From the NCBI GenBank assembly GCA_039621445.1, contig CP154954.1, positions 18,772,642 to 18,836,641 of the forward strand: a stretch of 64,000 nucleotides of DNA, read 5' to 3'. Shown one piece after another: positions 20,943 through 31,551 of this stretch (within the stretch, counting starts at the first letter, position 1; the number at the start of each line of letters is the position of its first letter). Under the pieces are notes generated by a model that saw only the letters and a program-made list of their open reading frames with translations, ran no database searches and was not told where the DNA came from. The position numbers and the translations under genes are program-made. This DNA comes from Euglena gracilis (taxonomy: Eukaryota > Euglenida > Euglenophyceae > Euglenales).

Positions 20943-21051
20943 CCTTCACCCCCGTGAGCTGCAGCGAGGCCAGCTCGTTGATGCCGATGCCGTTGCGGAT
21001 GACGCGGAGGCTGCCGTCCTTGAACGCCCCGCTGCAGGTCACCACTTGCCC
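20943..21051 (-). CDS. DDB1: DDB1 exon ([21 protein letters not shown])
   Basis: The exon encodes [20 protein letters not shown] and [17 protein letters not shown]. This is one of the most conserved DDB1 stretches (linker into the second propeller). Acceptor CGGCAG, donor AAGG-GTGTGC, 109 nt, out phase 1. Confidence 0.96.
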
Positions 21052-21174
21052 CTGCCGGGCATAGGCACAGGCCAGGGGGCATGGCGTCGGGAGCAGCAGT
21101 GGGGCTAGAGAAGCACTTCTCTGGTTCGGGTGTTCTTTAAGACCGGGGAGGGGGGAGGGGGGTCCCCATTGGCA

Positions 21175-21480
21175 TTATCTATTTAAGGTCTAAAAACTTT
21201 TTTGGGCAAAAAGTGCCTGATGATGCCTTAAATGCCATAAAATGTTTAAAATTTTGGGTTGGCAGAACTTTCTCGAACCGAGCAAAAATGGAAGATGCAA
21301 AATATCGGCAAAAACATAGCCCAACTCTGGGGGGAAAAAATGATTTCTGGCATCGCTGGGACATTGGTCCAACCAAAAGTCAAAAAAACGTTGGTTTGAT
21401 TCCCAGGCAGCCCTTTGAACGCTGTGGAAAACAGCATCTAAAAAAGCCTCAAAAAATGCCTTAAACTGCCTCGAAATTTT
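21175..21480. repeat. Third copy of the CCTTAAAA-ended repeat
   Basis: It shares GGCAGAACTTTCTCGAACCG, TGATTTCTGGCATCGCTGGG and the GATTCCCAGGCAGCCCTTTG tail with the other copies. It occupies most of the space after the 20,943-21,051 exon's acceptor side. Confidence 0.66.
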
Positions 21481-24247
21481 GAAAAAAATACACCTGGTCC
21501 CCCACCCACCCAACAGAGGTAGGGGGTCCAGCGAACCCATCCACTTTGCTCCTTCCTCTCCCCCCCTCCCGGGGTCCGACAGTCCGAAACTTCCGTGCGC
21601 TGCCAAATCAGGCGTTGTTTGAGTCGTTGTTGGGAGGGGGGGGGTGTTCAGCCAGGCACCATTTGAGCCCCACCGTGTGGAGCGTGTGTTTTGGTCGTTC
21701 CCCTGCCACATATTGCGTGGTGTGTCCAACTTTCCTGTCGCTGTTTCACTGGTTGTTTTTTTTTAGAGACTGCCAGGTTCCAGGCCCTCCCCCGGGTGGG
21801 ATTGAACGAGGGGTGACCGAAAGAGGCCCATCCAGCACTGAAGGCGCAGGAGAATTCAGGTGAAAATGGCCAAACTGGATTGATTCTTGGTCATTTTGAC
21901 GCTCCTCCTAAGCATGGGGGGGGGGGTGCCTGCCGAGTCGCGGGCCAAAAAATGCCCAAAAATGGGTTTTCTGGGCTTCCGGAAGTGCCTTGGCCGACTG
22001 CCCAGGCACTTCTGGTTGTGTGCCCCCCTCCTGGGGGGGAGGAAGTCGGATGCCCAGGCAGGCACCCCCTTAGTTGCACTGAGGCTTCTTGTCTGTTAAT
22101 GGCCGGCGCTAACTTCGCTTCTGGCCCAGTTTGTGTGGTGAGGCAGGCACCCCCAGAGCATACAATTGCTTACCGACCCCCGGGGGGGGGAGGGGGGGGT
22201 CACTCCACTTTTTTAAAAACCAGTCAGTCACTCATTTTCAAAAAACCAGCCAGTCACTACCCCCCCCCCCGGGAGGGGGGGGTCGGCCACTCAGAAAAAC
22301 GGCCACTTTCCAGTCACTTTAGGCCATTTTAGGCCAAAAAAAATTTTCCGGCGCCTTCGGCGCCGGGGTCACTCAAGCCACTTTTGCCCACTCCTTGCCG
22401 ACCCCCCCCCGGGGGGGGAGGGGTCCGGGCCCAAAACCAGTCAGTCACTTTGAAAAAACCAGTCACCCACCCCCCGGGGGGGGGGGGGGTGGGACAGTGC
22501 TTAAGCAATTGTCTGCCCCGGAGGCAGGCACCACCCCCGGGGGTGGGGTCTGCCTCACGTTAAAATTGAGCCTGGCGCCCAAAGCCAAACAGAGGCTGTC
22601 TTATTTGCAGAACCTTCCACTGAAGCTGCGCTTTCAAACAGAACCCCTTTTGGAACTGATGGCGAACTGTCTGAATGCATCAGATGTCCTTTGATGCCCT
22701 AAAGAGCACAGACGATGCGACCAGGTGTCTTTTCGTGATCCAAAGGGGGATTCCATATGGGGGTCAGGCTGAATTTGACCAACCCTGGGGATGGGGATCT
22801 TGGGGTGTGAGTGGGCGGGTGGGTACTTTTCCCAAGGTTTGGCCATGTGCCCTACCCCCCCCCCCTAGAGGGTTGGATCTGGGTGCCGTGGAGGGCCTTC
22901 CGGGCGGGCATCCCCCACCCCCAGATTGGGGTCGGCCTTGCCCAACAATATCAGCCAGATAAGGCCAGCTTGGACAGGTCTGTCAACAACAACAAGGTTT
23001 TAAAAAAACCCATCTGACGAAAGTTAATGCAAAATCCACAGTTGGTTGCAAAAATGACCGTTTTCTGGCAAAGATGGGTCGACATCAGAAAAAAGCGGTG
23101 TTTGGCGTCCTTGAGGCATCGCCCATCCATCCAAAACATCAAAAAAATGCGGTTTTCGACTTTCGATGTTCCCATCCAAGCCCCAGACCGGCCGTTGCCC
23201 TGAGGCCTGAGGGCTGTCCTCAAGGGGCGGTCCTCACTACTGATTTTTCTAAAGCGCATTAAACAACCTTGAAAAAACCCAAAGTGTTTTGGCCAGAATG
23301 CCTTGCAGTGCATTGGTGCCCTCCCCCTTGACCGGATGGAGGGCAGTCCGGGACAATGTTGAACCATGGCTGCCAGAAGTCATGTTTTTTTCCGCAGTTG
23401 GCGTGTTTTTGCCGAGATTTTGCAGTTGCATTTTCGCTCGTAAAGAGGAAATCGAGCCAAAAGTTTTGTAATGCCATTTTGATCAAAATGAACCATTCTT
23501 GGCCTGGTGTGAAGCGCTGGGCCAAAGATTCCCCAACATCGACCCAAAATGCATTGATAGGCTCTTTTGGGCAAAAAAAAAGCCGAAATTGCCAAAAATT
23601 TTCAATGCAAAATGTCGGAAAGAAAACCGATTTGATTTGTGCCCAATTTTGACCGATTTGGGGGATCTCGGGTGCCCCCCCCCCCAAATTAACCCACTGT
23701 TGGTCTGAAACAACGGTCCAGACTCCCTCCCGAGGCGAATGCCAGAAAATGACTATTTTTAAACAAATTTCTTCCATTGGGCCCTCTGTTATTTCCGATG
23801 GGGGCGGCAACCTGCACTGGGGTTCGAATTGAGGAGGGCGGCATACCCAACGATGGTGCCGTTCCCTTTTGACCACAGGGAGAGTCTGGAAACCCCCCCA
23901 GTTCAGCGAGAACAGGTCGACATCAGGAAAAAAGTTGATTCCTGGCACCTTTGGGTCATCGTCCATCCGCCCAAATCATCAAAAACTGTGTTTTTCGACT
24001 GTTTAATTTTCGCCCCCGTTCAAGTCCCACTCTGGCCCTTGGTCGGCCCTTTGGCCGAAAGGGGGGGCGGTCCTTAAGGAAATTAAAAAAAAAACTTTCC
24101 TGTCCCTTAAGGACCGCCCTCTGGTGTGTGCGCGCGCGCGTGTGCGCGTGTGTGCGCGCACGCGTGTGTGTGGGTGTGGTGTGGGTGTGTGTGTGCACTC
24201 GCAGCGCACGGGGATGTGGAAAAGATCACTCAGAGTGGCTTGCACAC
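21480..24247. other. DDB1 intron, repeats only
   Basis: It holds poly-C/G hairpins (22,175-22,510) interleaved with CAGTCAGTCACT motifs, a GCTTCTTGTCTGTTAATGGC segment shared with 41,775, and two partial MITEs (23,040 and 23,905). No coding exon. Confidence 0.6.
24124..24196. repeat. TG/CG microsatellite
   Basis: Mixed TGTG and CGCG dinucleotides with a GGGTGTGG segment, just after a MITE end and before the 24,248 exon. Confidence 0.88.
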
Positions 24248-24339
24248 CTGGCCCTGCCGGTCCAGATCCACAACCACAAAATCAACAATGGGGCCGAGGT
24301 TGGTGAAGCTCTCCAGGGTTTCAATGGCACTCCCACCCC
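24248..24339 (-). CDS. DDB1: DDB1 exon ([19 protein letters not shown])
   Basis: The exon encodes [19 protein letters not shown] and [10 protein letters not shown], nearly identical to the DDB1 signature [18 protein letters not shown]. Acceptor TGTTCAG, donor CCAG-GTGTGC, 92 nt, out phase 0. The next exon supplies the following GQVVTCSG. Confidence 0.95.
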
Positions 24340-24690
24340 CTGAACAGCAAAAGGGGACCCTCAATGCGCGCCTTTCTGGGCGAAAACAAAAATTGAACTA
24401 AGCCAGGGGTGGCCCCCGAAGTTGGCCTTTTCGGCCTTTTGCACATGGCCCAAAACTCTGAACATCCAAACTTGATGATTGGCCCCCTAGCCTGAACTTC
24501 AATCATCAGATGCACATTCTCCTAAAAACAACCTCTGGCAGGGCAGGTTTGAGCCCCCCCCCCCTCACAGTTGGTCAAATTCAGCCTGGCCTATTGGCAT
24601 TGGAAAGCATTGATACCTCCCCACCAAAATGGAGCATCTCTGGTGAAAAAAAAGAACGTTGTATCCACCCAAAACTTGTCCTCTTTTTCC

Positions 24691-24999
24691 CAGGGCGGTC
24701 CTTAAGCAAAAAAAAAAAAATCCCGTCCCGGCACAGCCGAGAAATTTTTTTGAAAATCCATGACCGAAAAGTGGCCGTATTTTGCCCGAAACGGGTCAAC
24801 TTCGGGAAAAAAAGTGATTCCTGGCACTTTTGGAACATCGCCCATCCGCCCATAGCGTCAAAAAATGCGTTTTTCGACTTTTTGGTTTTCGACCCCCGTT
24901 CAAGTCCCGGTCGATCCTTGGTCGGGGGGGCGGTCCTTAAGGGGCGGTCCTTAACGAAAAAAAAAAAAAAAAACTTCCCGTCCCTTATGGACCGCCCTG
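24691..24999. mobile_element. hAT-type MITE, 309 bp, perfect 8-bp target duplication
   Basis: The ends CAGGGCGGTCCTTAAG and CTTATGGACCGCCCTG are inverted. CTTTTTCC flanks it at 24,683-24,690 and 25,000-25,007. The interior is homologous to the copy at 2,083 (GGTCAACTTCGGG, TGATTCCTGGCA, CATCGCCCATCC). Same family, inserted in an intron. Confidence 0.87.
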
Positions 25000-25007
25000 C
25001 TTTTTCC

Positions 25008-26414
25008 TGAATGACATCAGCGTCTGGCTCCAACATCAGGGGGGGGGGCTTCACATTTGGGTGGCAAAACCAAACCCCCTGGGGGGGCTGAATATTTGGG
25101 GGGGGGATACCCCCTGGTGGGAGGGGCAGTGTCAGCCACCCCGGAATCCAAGGAAAATTTGACACAAACGTGAAAAAGGGCAAAAAATGTTTCTGTCGCC
25201 TTCGACGCCGGATCACTTTGGTGGTCTTTTGCCGACCCCCCCCCTCCCCACAGACATCTTGAGGCTATAATCACAATTGTCTGACCAACCAAATCTCGAA
25301 AACTCTTTTTTAACTTTCACGTCGAAAATAGAAAAGTTCGATGCCTGGGCCACTCTTGGACCATCCTTGGAGACTAGTGGTTTAAAAAACAAGTCACTTT
25401 GAATAAACCTCAAGCAGTGACAAGGTTTCACTCCGTTGTTCAGAAATCTGAAAAATAATTTCTTCAAAAAATTAGCTTGGAGGCCACCTGAAATGATTTT
25501 GGGATCGATCTGTGACTTCGAAAATCGTGCCCAAACGATGACCCGGTCATGGAATTTGGCTGCTGAATTTATTATTTGGAGGATTCAGGGAATTCCTTAA
25601 GACAGCGGGAGGGGTCAGGGAGAAAAATTCTTTCCAATTTTGGAACATGTTAAAACTGTGAATTTGGTACAAGAGCAATTCTGACCCTGAATGCATCCTG
25701 ACCCTGAAAAAAAGTTGGGACGTCAAAATATGCATCATGACCCTGAAAAAAAGTTGGGAGGTCAAAATATGCAAAATATGATTAAAATACACATTATCCC
25801 AAATTTTTACAACGTAAAAGCTGAAAACTATGCAAATGAGAAATTGCAATAATCTAGATAATGCAAAAGAAATGCAAATGATGCAACTTGCATAACCCCC
25901 CAGGCATTATTGTTTAAAGCGCCTGAAAAAACCTTAAAATGGGCCTCACAAATTTTGGCCAAAATGACTTAAATTAGAACTTTGGACCGGGAGACTCCAA
26001 CCGAGAGGAGCTGTCTGCCCCTTGGACCTAAAGGCGGTCCTCAAGGGGCGGTCCGGAAGGGAAAAAAAAACTTCCCATCCCTCATGGACTGCCTGGCAAA
26101 AAATAAGCGCACTCTGGAGAGAGCCAACTCTGGACATTGTCCATCCAACCAAATCTCAAGAATGAGTTTTTCGACCTTTTTTGATTTTGGACCACGTGCA
26201 AAATCAACAACGTTTGGTTCGATGCCCAGGCAGCCCTTGGAGTGCCCTGGAAAATGGTGCCTTAAAATGCCTTAAAAAGCCTTAGAAGGCTTTAACACGC
26301 CTTGGAATGCCTGGAAGTTTTGAAAAAAAATACGGTAAAAAATAATGCCTGATAACCCCCCTCCTGCAGATGCCCCCCAAAAATAATCTAAACCCCCAAA
26401 TGGAGGGCACATAC
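25008..26414. other. DDB1 intron, no gene
   Basis: It contains a 45-bp tandem duplication around ACCCTGAAAAAAAGTTGGGA (25,700 and 25,741) and part of a CCTTAAAA-ended repeat (26,090-26,350). Nothing coding. Confidence 0.55.
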
Positions 26415-26514
26415 CAGGCTGCGATGCCAGGCGAACCAGTTGGGAGTCCGTAAATGCCCCACCAACAAATACCATAGAGGAGCCCAGGAAAGACAAGCAA
26501 GACGGAATGCAAGT
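26415..26514 (-). CDS. DDB1: DDB1 exon (MVFVGGAFTDSQLVRL)
   Basis: The exon encodes TCIPSCLSFLGSSMVFVGG then AFTDSQLVRLASQP, matching SIASSISYLDNAVVFVGS and YGDSQLIKLN. Acceptor CTGCAG, donor CCTG-GTATGT. It is 100 nt, out phase 1, joined in frame by the next exon. Confidence 0.94.
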
Positions 26515-26660
26515 CTGCAGAGGTGCGACCAGGGTGAAAAAAGTGCGGACCAACGAGACCGCCTTTTCGATGCACCTCATCACATACTATCGCCCTGGTA
26601 ATATGGGTAACTGCATTGGGGCTGAAAAGAAGCTAATTCAATTTCAAAAAAATATTTGGG

Positions 26661-26679
26661 TATTATTATTATTATTATT
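26661..26679. repeat. (TAT)n microsatellite
   Basis: Six TAT/ATT trinucleotides in a DDB1 intron. Confidence 0.85.
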
Positions 26680-27469
26680 GGAGCCAAACCTTCTGGCACC
26701 CAATGCCAACATTTCAGAGACATTTTTTTGCACAGAAAAGGAAGCATGTATTTTGATTTAAATGCGAAGCCTTGGGGTATTGGTTTCATGGGATGGGTCC
26801 CGCGATGATGACAATTTTCAAGTTGGTCCAATTTTCTCTCTACCCTGAAAGCTTTGACCCCAACCTTCATAAATCCTGGAACGCCAATTGGATGCATGGA
26901 GGCCAGGGTTGGGGTTGTTGTTCAGTTTGGGGATGAGGTGAGGGTTTGGACTTCTGAAGGATTACCATCGGGACCGAATGGCCGCCCGAAATTGTTTCAC
27001 AGAATTTTTGGGGTATGTGCAGCCCATGGGGTGCAGCACGCCAAGTTGGATGACTGTTCGGCAGCTCCCAACTAAACCCCCCCCCAATTAGAAGCCCCCC
27101 CCCAAATAACAACCCCCCCCAAATAGAAGCCCCCCCCCCTCAGGTTTCCCGCCAAAAATCCAAATAACAGCCCCCCCCCCCCCCCCGGCGAAGCCGGGGG
27201 GAAATTTGACGAAAAAAATTCCGAAAAATGGTGAAAAACTCGAAAATTCTCCACGAAAAAAGGTCGACATTGGGAACAAAAGTGATATCTAGTATCCTTG
27301 AAACATGGCCTATCCACCCAAAAACTAAAATAAATGCGTCTTGCAATTTTTTAAACTTGGACCCCGTTCGATCCCGGATCGACCGCCGGCCGAAGTTTTT
27401 CCTTTAGACAAAGGGTACCCAATTAGAAGCCCCCCCCCCTCGGGTTTTCCGCAGAGTGACCGAATAGTA

Positions 27470-27745
27470 GCCCCGGGGGGCTTCTAATTGGGGGGGGGTT
27501 ATATGGCCCCCCCAGGGGGGGGGGCATGTAATTGGGAGAGGGGGGTCCAAAAAAAATTTTGTGTTATTGATGGAATAGGGTTAGGGTTAAGAGGTAGGAT
27601 TAGGGTTAGGCCTAACTTATAGCCTGAAGTTAGGCCGAATTCGTAACCCTAACCTTACTCCATCATTAACACAAAAAAAATTTTGGACCCCTCTCCCAAA
27701 TACATGGCCCCCTGGGGGGGGGGCCATGTGGTTGGGAGCTGCCAA
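27470..27745. repeat. Inverted-repeat element with TTAGGG-like centre
   Basis: The left arm GGCATGTAATTGGGAGAGGG, GTCCAAAAAAAATTTTGTGT and ATAGGGTTAGGGTT is mirrored on the right by AACCCTAACCTTACTCCATC, ACACAAAAAAAATTTTGGAC and CCCTCTCCCAAATACATGGC. The centre has AGGATTAGGGTTAGGCC. The arms are about 110 bp, so it is probably a foldback MITE. Confidence 0.78.
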
Positions 27746-28365
27746 CTGTTCTTGGGGTGGGCACGCTGGTGGATTGCTACTCCACTCCCCAGTTGCAAAA
27801 GGCATGCACTGCTGTGCATTTCAGTCCATTTCCCTCTGGCAAGAATTAGGCAAGAATTTGAGGAAAACTATGACCATTTTTTTTGTCAGGATGTATGCTG
27901 ACCATTTATCCCTCAGGGTGGGTGTGCAGACTTCATTCCAGCATGCAGATTTTGTCTGGGACTGCAGCTCTTGAGGAAGAAATGATTCTGTTGACAAAGA
28001 AGCGTTCTGTTCAAAATGTTTTGTTTTGGTTTTGGAAGAATGTTTGCCCTCAAAAAACACCTGAAATCGTTTTATGAAAAACACAGTTGTGCGGACATGT
28101 ACTTTTTTCATGCATCATTCGACAAAGAGCGAAAATCTGGGGTCATGCAAGTGCCTATATTTTTTTTGATCGGGGCCATGGGGGGGAAACTTTGGACATA
28201 AGGGAGCGTGGTGTTCTGAAATAAAAAATATCATAGGCAACCTTCAACAACTTCCAGGGCATTCCTCAAATACCCTCCTGAATCCAGTGACCCATGCCAT
28301 GCCAGAAGCACACACGGGGGGGGAGGGCATAATTTTCTAGGTGTCTTTAAAAAACCTTAAAACCG

Positions 28366-28712
28366 TTTACAGCTAACGGCGCAAGAATTGGCCCGAGCTG
28401 GCAGGATATTTGGCCCTCCCCCTTATCATTTTGGCCCATGGGCTCAAATGATTTGGCCCGAAGCGGCAAATATTTTGGCCCCAGGTTGGCAATATATTTG
28501 GCCCCTGCAGCCCTAAAATTTGGCCCCATCCTGTATGGAGATAGTTTTTTATGTGGGGCCAAAATTTTTAATTCCAAGGGCCAAAATTCTAAGGCCGGGG
28601 GCCAAAATTCTAAGGGCGGGGGCCAAATATATTGCATAGCTGGGGCCAAAATTTAAATTTTGGGGGCCAAAATTCTAGGTCCCTGGGCCAAAATTGCCGC
28701 CAATTAGCTGTA
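28366..28712. repeat. Foldback element made of TTTGGCCC / GGGCCAAA units
   Basis: The outer ends GTTTACAGCTAACGG and its inverse CCAATTAGCTGTAAAAC enclose about seven ATTTGGCCC-type units on the left. About six GGGCCAAAATT-type units follow on the right, with the switch near 28,540. Spacing varies from about 25 to 40 bp. Confidence 0.7.
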
Positions 28713-29260
28713 AAACCTGTGGGGAAAAAATGCCCAAAAAATGCCTTCAAATACTTTGAAATGCCTTTAAAACCCTCAAAAAAATCATCCGGCAAAATTT
28801 TTCGTCTGACCGAGCAAAAATGAAATCACAAAATCTCGGCACAAACAAGCCAGAGTTAGAAAGGAAAATGATTTCTGGCATCCTGGAACATTGTTTGTCC
28901 ACCCAAACTCAAAAAAAAACATGGTTTTCGGCTTTTTGGGTTTTGACCCCTTTCTCGGAGGGCCCCTGTCCCCAGAAAAATGGAAATTTAAACAGCCTTT
29001 AAAAACATTAAATGTTCAAAAAAATATCTTTAAAAAACTTCACAAATTAAAAAAAAACTTTCACCTTAAAATCAATCGGGTGTCCACTCCCAATTTGGGG
29101 GGGGTCGATTTTTGGGTCCTTTGAGCCACAAATAGAGGAACCCCCCCTCTGGGGGCACCCACTGGACACAACCCTCCCCCTGGGGGTCACCAACAATTTT
29201 AAAAAGAACCTCTAGGCACTACAAAGGTGAAGAATCCTTATTGACCAGACATCAACATAC

Positions 29261-29354
29261 CTCTCCAATAACATCCAAATGTAACTCAACATTATCTTCA
29301 ATCGCTGCCAGCATCACAATGAACAGTCGCCCAGCTTGATCTCCAAGGAGAAAT
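29261..29354 (-). CDS. DDB1: DDB1 exon (RFLLGDQAGRLF)
   Basis: The exon encodes FLLGDQAGRLFIVMLAAIED and ELHLDVIGE, matching SRYLLGDHAGLIHLLVI and KIELLGE. Acceptor TTCCAG, donor GAGAG-GTATGT, 94 nt, out phase 0. It completes the end of the first propeller. Confidence 0.94.
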
Positions 29355-30178
29355 CTGGAAAAGCAGCAAAAACATCGTGGAATAATTGGTACGGAATTAA
29401 TTACCACCATTTTCCATTTTCCGATGACTTCTGGTATTTTAGGCTCTTCCAGTGTGGTTGAAACCTCTTGAGGCATTGGGATGAGAATCATCACAGGCTT
29501 CTATTTAAGGGACACCCATGATCCCAGAAAAAACACCGATAGACTGAACCAGGTGAAACGGCAGATAAAACCCAGGCAGATAAAACCCCCCCAAAAAAGA
29601 CACAAAAAAACATGAACAAAGGCGCAAAAAAAAACACAACTAAACACAAAAAAAGCAAATTTGATTTGTGCATAAAAAAACATGCTTTTTTGTGAATTAA
29701 GCATGATTTTTGTGATTTTGGGGACACACTGATGCCAAAAAACATTCAATTTATCAGCCAAGAAAAATGTCAAATGTCAAAAAAACTGACAATTATTTTG
29801 CTTTTTGAGAAGAACTTGAATCAGAATTTTTCAACACAAAAAGGAAAAATCGAAAACCCCCCCGCTGAGACCCCACCTTGCATGATTCTTGACCTGCAGC
29901 CACAAATCGGTGGACCCCACTGGTGAGCACCCAGACCAATCCTCAGTGTAAGAAAATTTTGTCCCAGAACCAAAAACCAACAAAAAATATACAAAAACCC
30001 CGAAATATCTCTGCAAAACCAGGTCGACATTGGGGGAAAATAATACCTTGGACCATTGCCCGTCAACCCGAAACAGCACCAAAAAATCAAACAGCACTTT
30101 TCTCCGACTTTGCAAAAATTTTGACCCCCTGGACGGGCCTTGAATTGAAGACCGCCCATTCTGTCTGGGAAGCCACAC

Positions 30179-30327
30179 CTCTGGTTGTCTATGCGGCACC
30201 ACGCCCGGATGACGGAGGTGCTGCAGCCCACCGCGGTGCGGCTGCAGATGGACTTGGTGTATGTCCCGCTGTGGTAAGTGAGCAGCTCCTCCCCGATGAT
30301 GAGCAGGCCTCCCAGAGGCGGCGGGAC
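30179..30327 (-). CDS. DDB1: DDB1 exon (VPPPLGGLLIIGEE)
   Basis: The exon encodes VPPPLGGLLIIGEELLTYHS and ends RAWCRIDNQ, matching PSPLCGVLIIGEETIVYCS and the KAYGRVDLDGSR region. Acceptor GTTGCAG, donor AGAG-GTGTGG. It is 149 nt, in phase 0 and out phase 2; the AG left over joins A of the next exon to give the R of RFLLGD. Confidence 0.94.
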
Positions 30328-30584
30328 CTGCAACGAGATGGCCGCCGTGTGCTGCAGGCATGTGCATGTACTGCTTCCCAAATTTCCTGCTGTTTGGTTT
30401 TGGTCGTTTGTCTTTGGTTTGGCAAGACTGAATCTTTTTCACTGCGCACATCCGCCCTCTATAATAACAGCTTCTGTTGCGTTGTTGGATGCCAGAAAAT
30501 GCGCAATCTTGTGTTATTTTTGACTGCAATTTCGAGTGACTTGTTTTGTTGACTGCACAAAACGCCCTTAGAGGGATTGGGGGA

Positions 30585-30587
<3 letters not shown>

Positions 30588-30656
<69 letters not shown>

Positions 30657-30659
30657 TAT
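30588..30659. repeat. (TA)n microsatellite, about 70 bp
   Basis: An almost pure TA tract, next to the GGGGTAT element at 30,681. Confidence 0.95.
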
Positions 30660-30680
30660 TAAATATGTACATGTATCATA

Positions 30681-31041
30681 TATGGCACAAAGTGGGGCCC
30701 CCATACCTGGGGTATGGGGGTGGTATGGGGTATGGGGTATGGGGTATGGGGTATGGGGTATGGGGTATGGGGTATGGGGTATGGGGAAAAAGGTGAGGTT
30801 TATTTTTTTGCCGGGGGGGGGTCCGGGGGGGGGGGGGGGAGCCCCCCCCGGGCACTCGAAAAGTCATACGTTGCGCGATTAGCTTGCAAAAGAGGTCCGT
30901 GATTAAGATGAGGTTTATTTTGGGGGTTATTGGGGTATGGGGTATGGGGTATGGGGTATGGGGTATGGGGTATGGGGTATGGGGTATGGGGTATGGGGTA
31001 TGTGGTATGGGGGTGATATGGGGGCCCACTTTGTGCCATGA
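30681..31041. mobile_element. MITE-like unit with ATGGCACAAAGTGGG ends and (GGGGTAT)n arrays
   Basis: ATGGCACAAAGTGGGGCCCC at the left and GGGGGCCCACTTTGTGCCAT at the right are inverted. Between them are two 7-bp arrays of GGGGTAT (30,713-30,786 and 30,931-31,009) around a C/G hairpin. The ends match those of the 3.5-kb element, so it is probably a short relative. A (TA)n tract lies just outside. Confidence 0.65.
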
Positions 31042-31237
31042 CTCACATATATTCCATCTGCGCTATTAAATATATACATATATTTCATCTGCGCTTAAAG
31101 ACCACACTGATCCCTGGGGGGTCGACCCCTATCTCCACCTTGGTGGATGGGGGGGTTTCCTGATTTCTGGCATGCTTGGATCCGGGGGGGGGGGGGCGAC
31201 TTGAAGCTCCCCCCAGGTACCAGGCCATTGCTTAAGG

Positions 31238-31551
31238 CAGGGCGGTCCTAACAGAAATAAAAAAAGAAAGAAAAAACTCTCCACTGTCCAGCACTCAAAA
31301 TACAGGAAAATGGTCAAGGAAATTTGGCATTTTTTTTGGCAAAAACAGTCAACTTTAGGGGGGGAAAAACTGATTCCTGGCCTCCTTGGACCAGTGCCCA
31401 TCCACCCTAAGCATCAGAAAATGTGATTTTCGCCTTTCTCATTTTTGACCCCATTCAAGTCCCAGTCCGGCCGCTGGTCGGCCCTTTGGCTGAAAGGGGG
31501 AGTCCTTAAGAAAATAAAAAAAAACACTCCTGTCCCTTGAGGACTGCCCTG
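31238..31551. mobile_element. hAT-type MITE copy, 314 bp
   Basis: It starts CAGGGCGGTCCTAA and ends GAGGACTGCCCTG with the same interior as the 2,083 and 24,691 copies. The flanking 8 bp match only at 5 positions, so this is an older copy or the duplication has decayed. Confidence 0.65.

Noticed and set aside
29831-30589. 252-codon open frame on the minus strand
   Set aside because: Only 30,179-30,327 of this interval is coding, and in the overlapping frame that matches DDB1. The long frame crosses splice sites and repeat sequence and has no family match.
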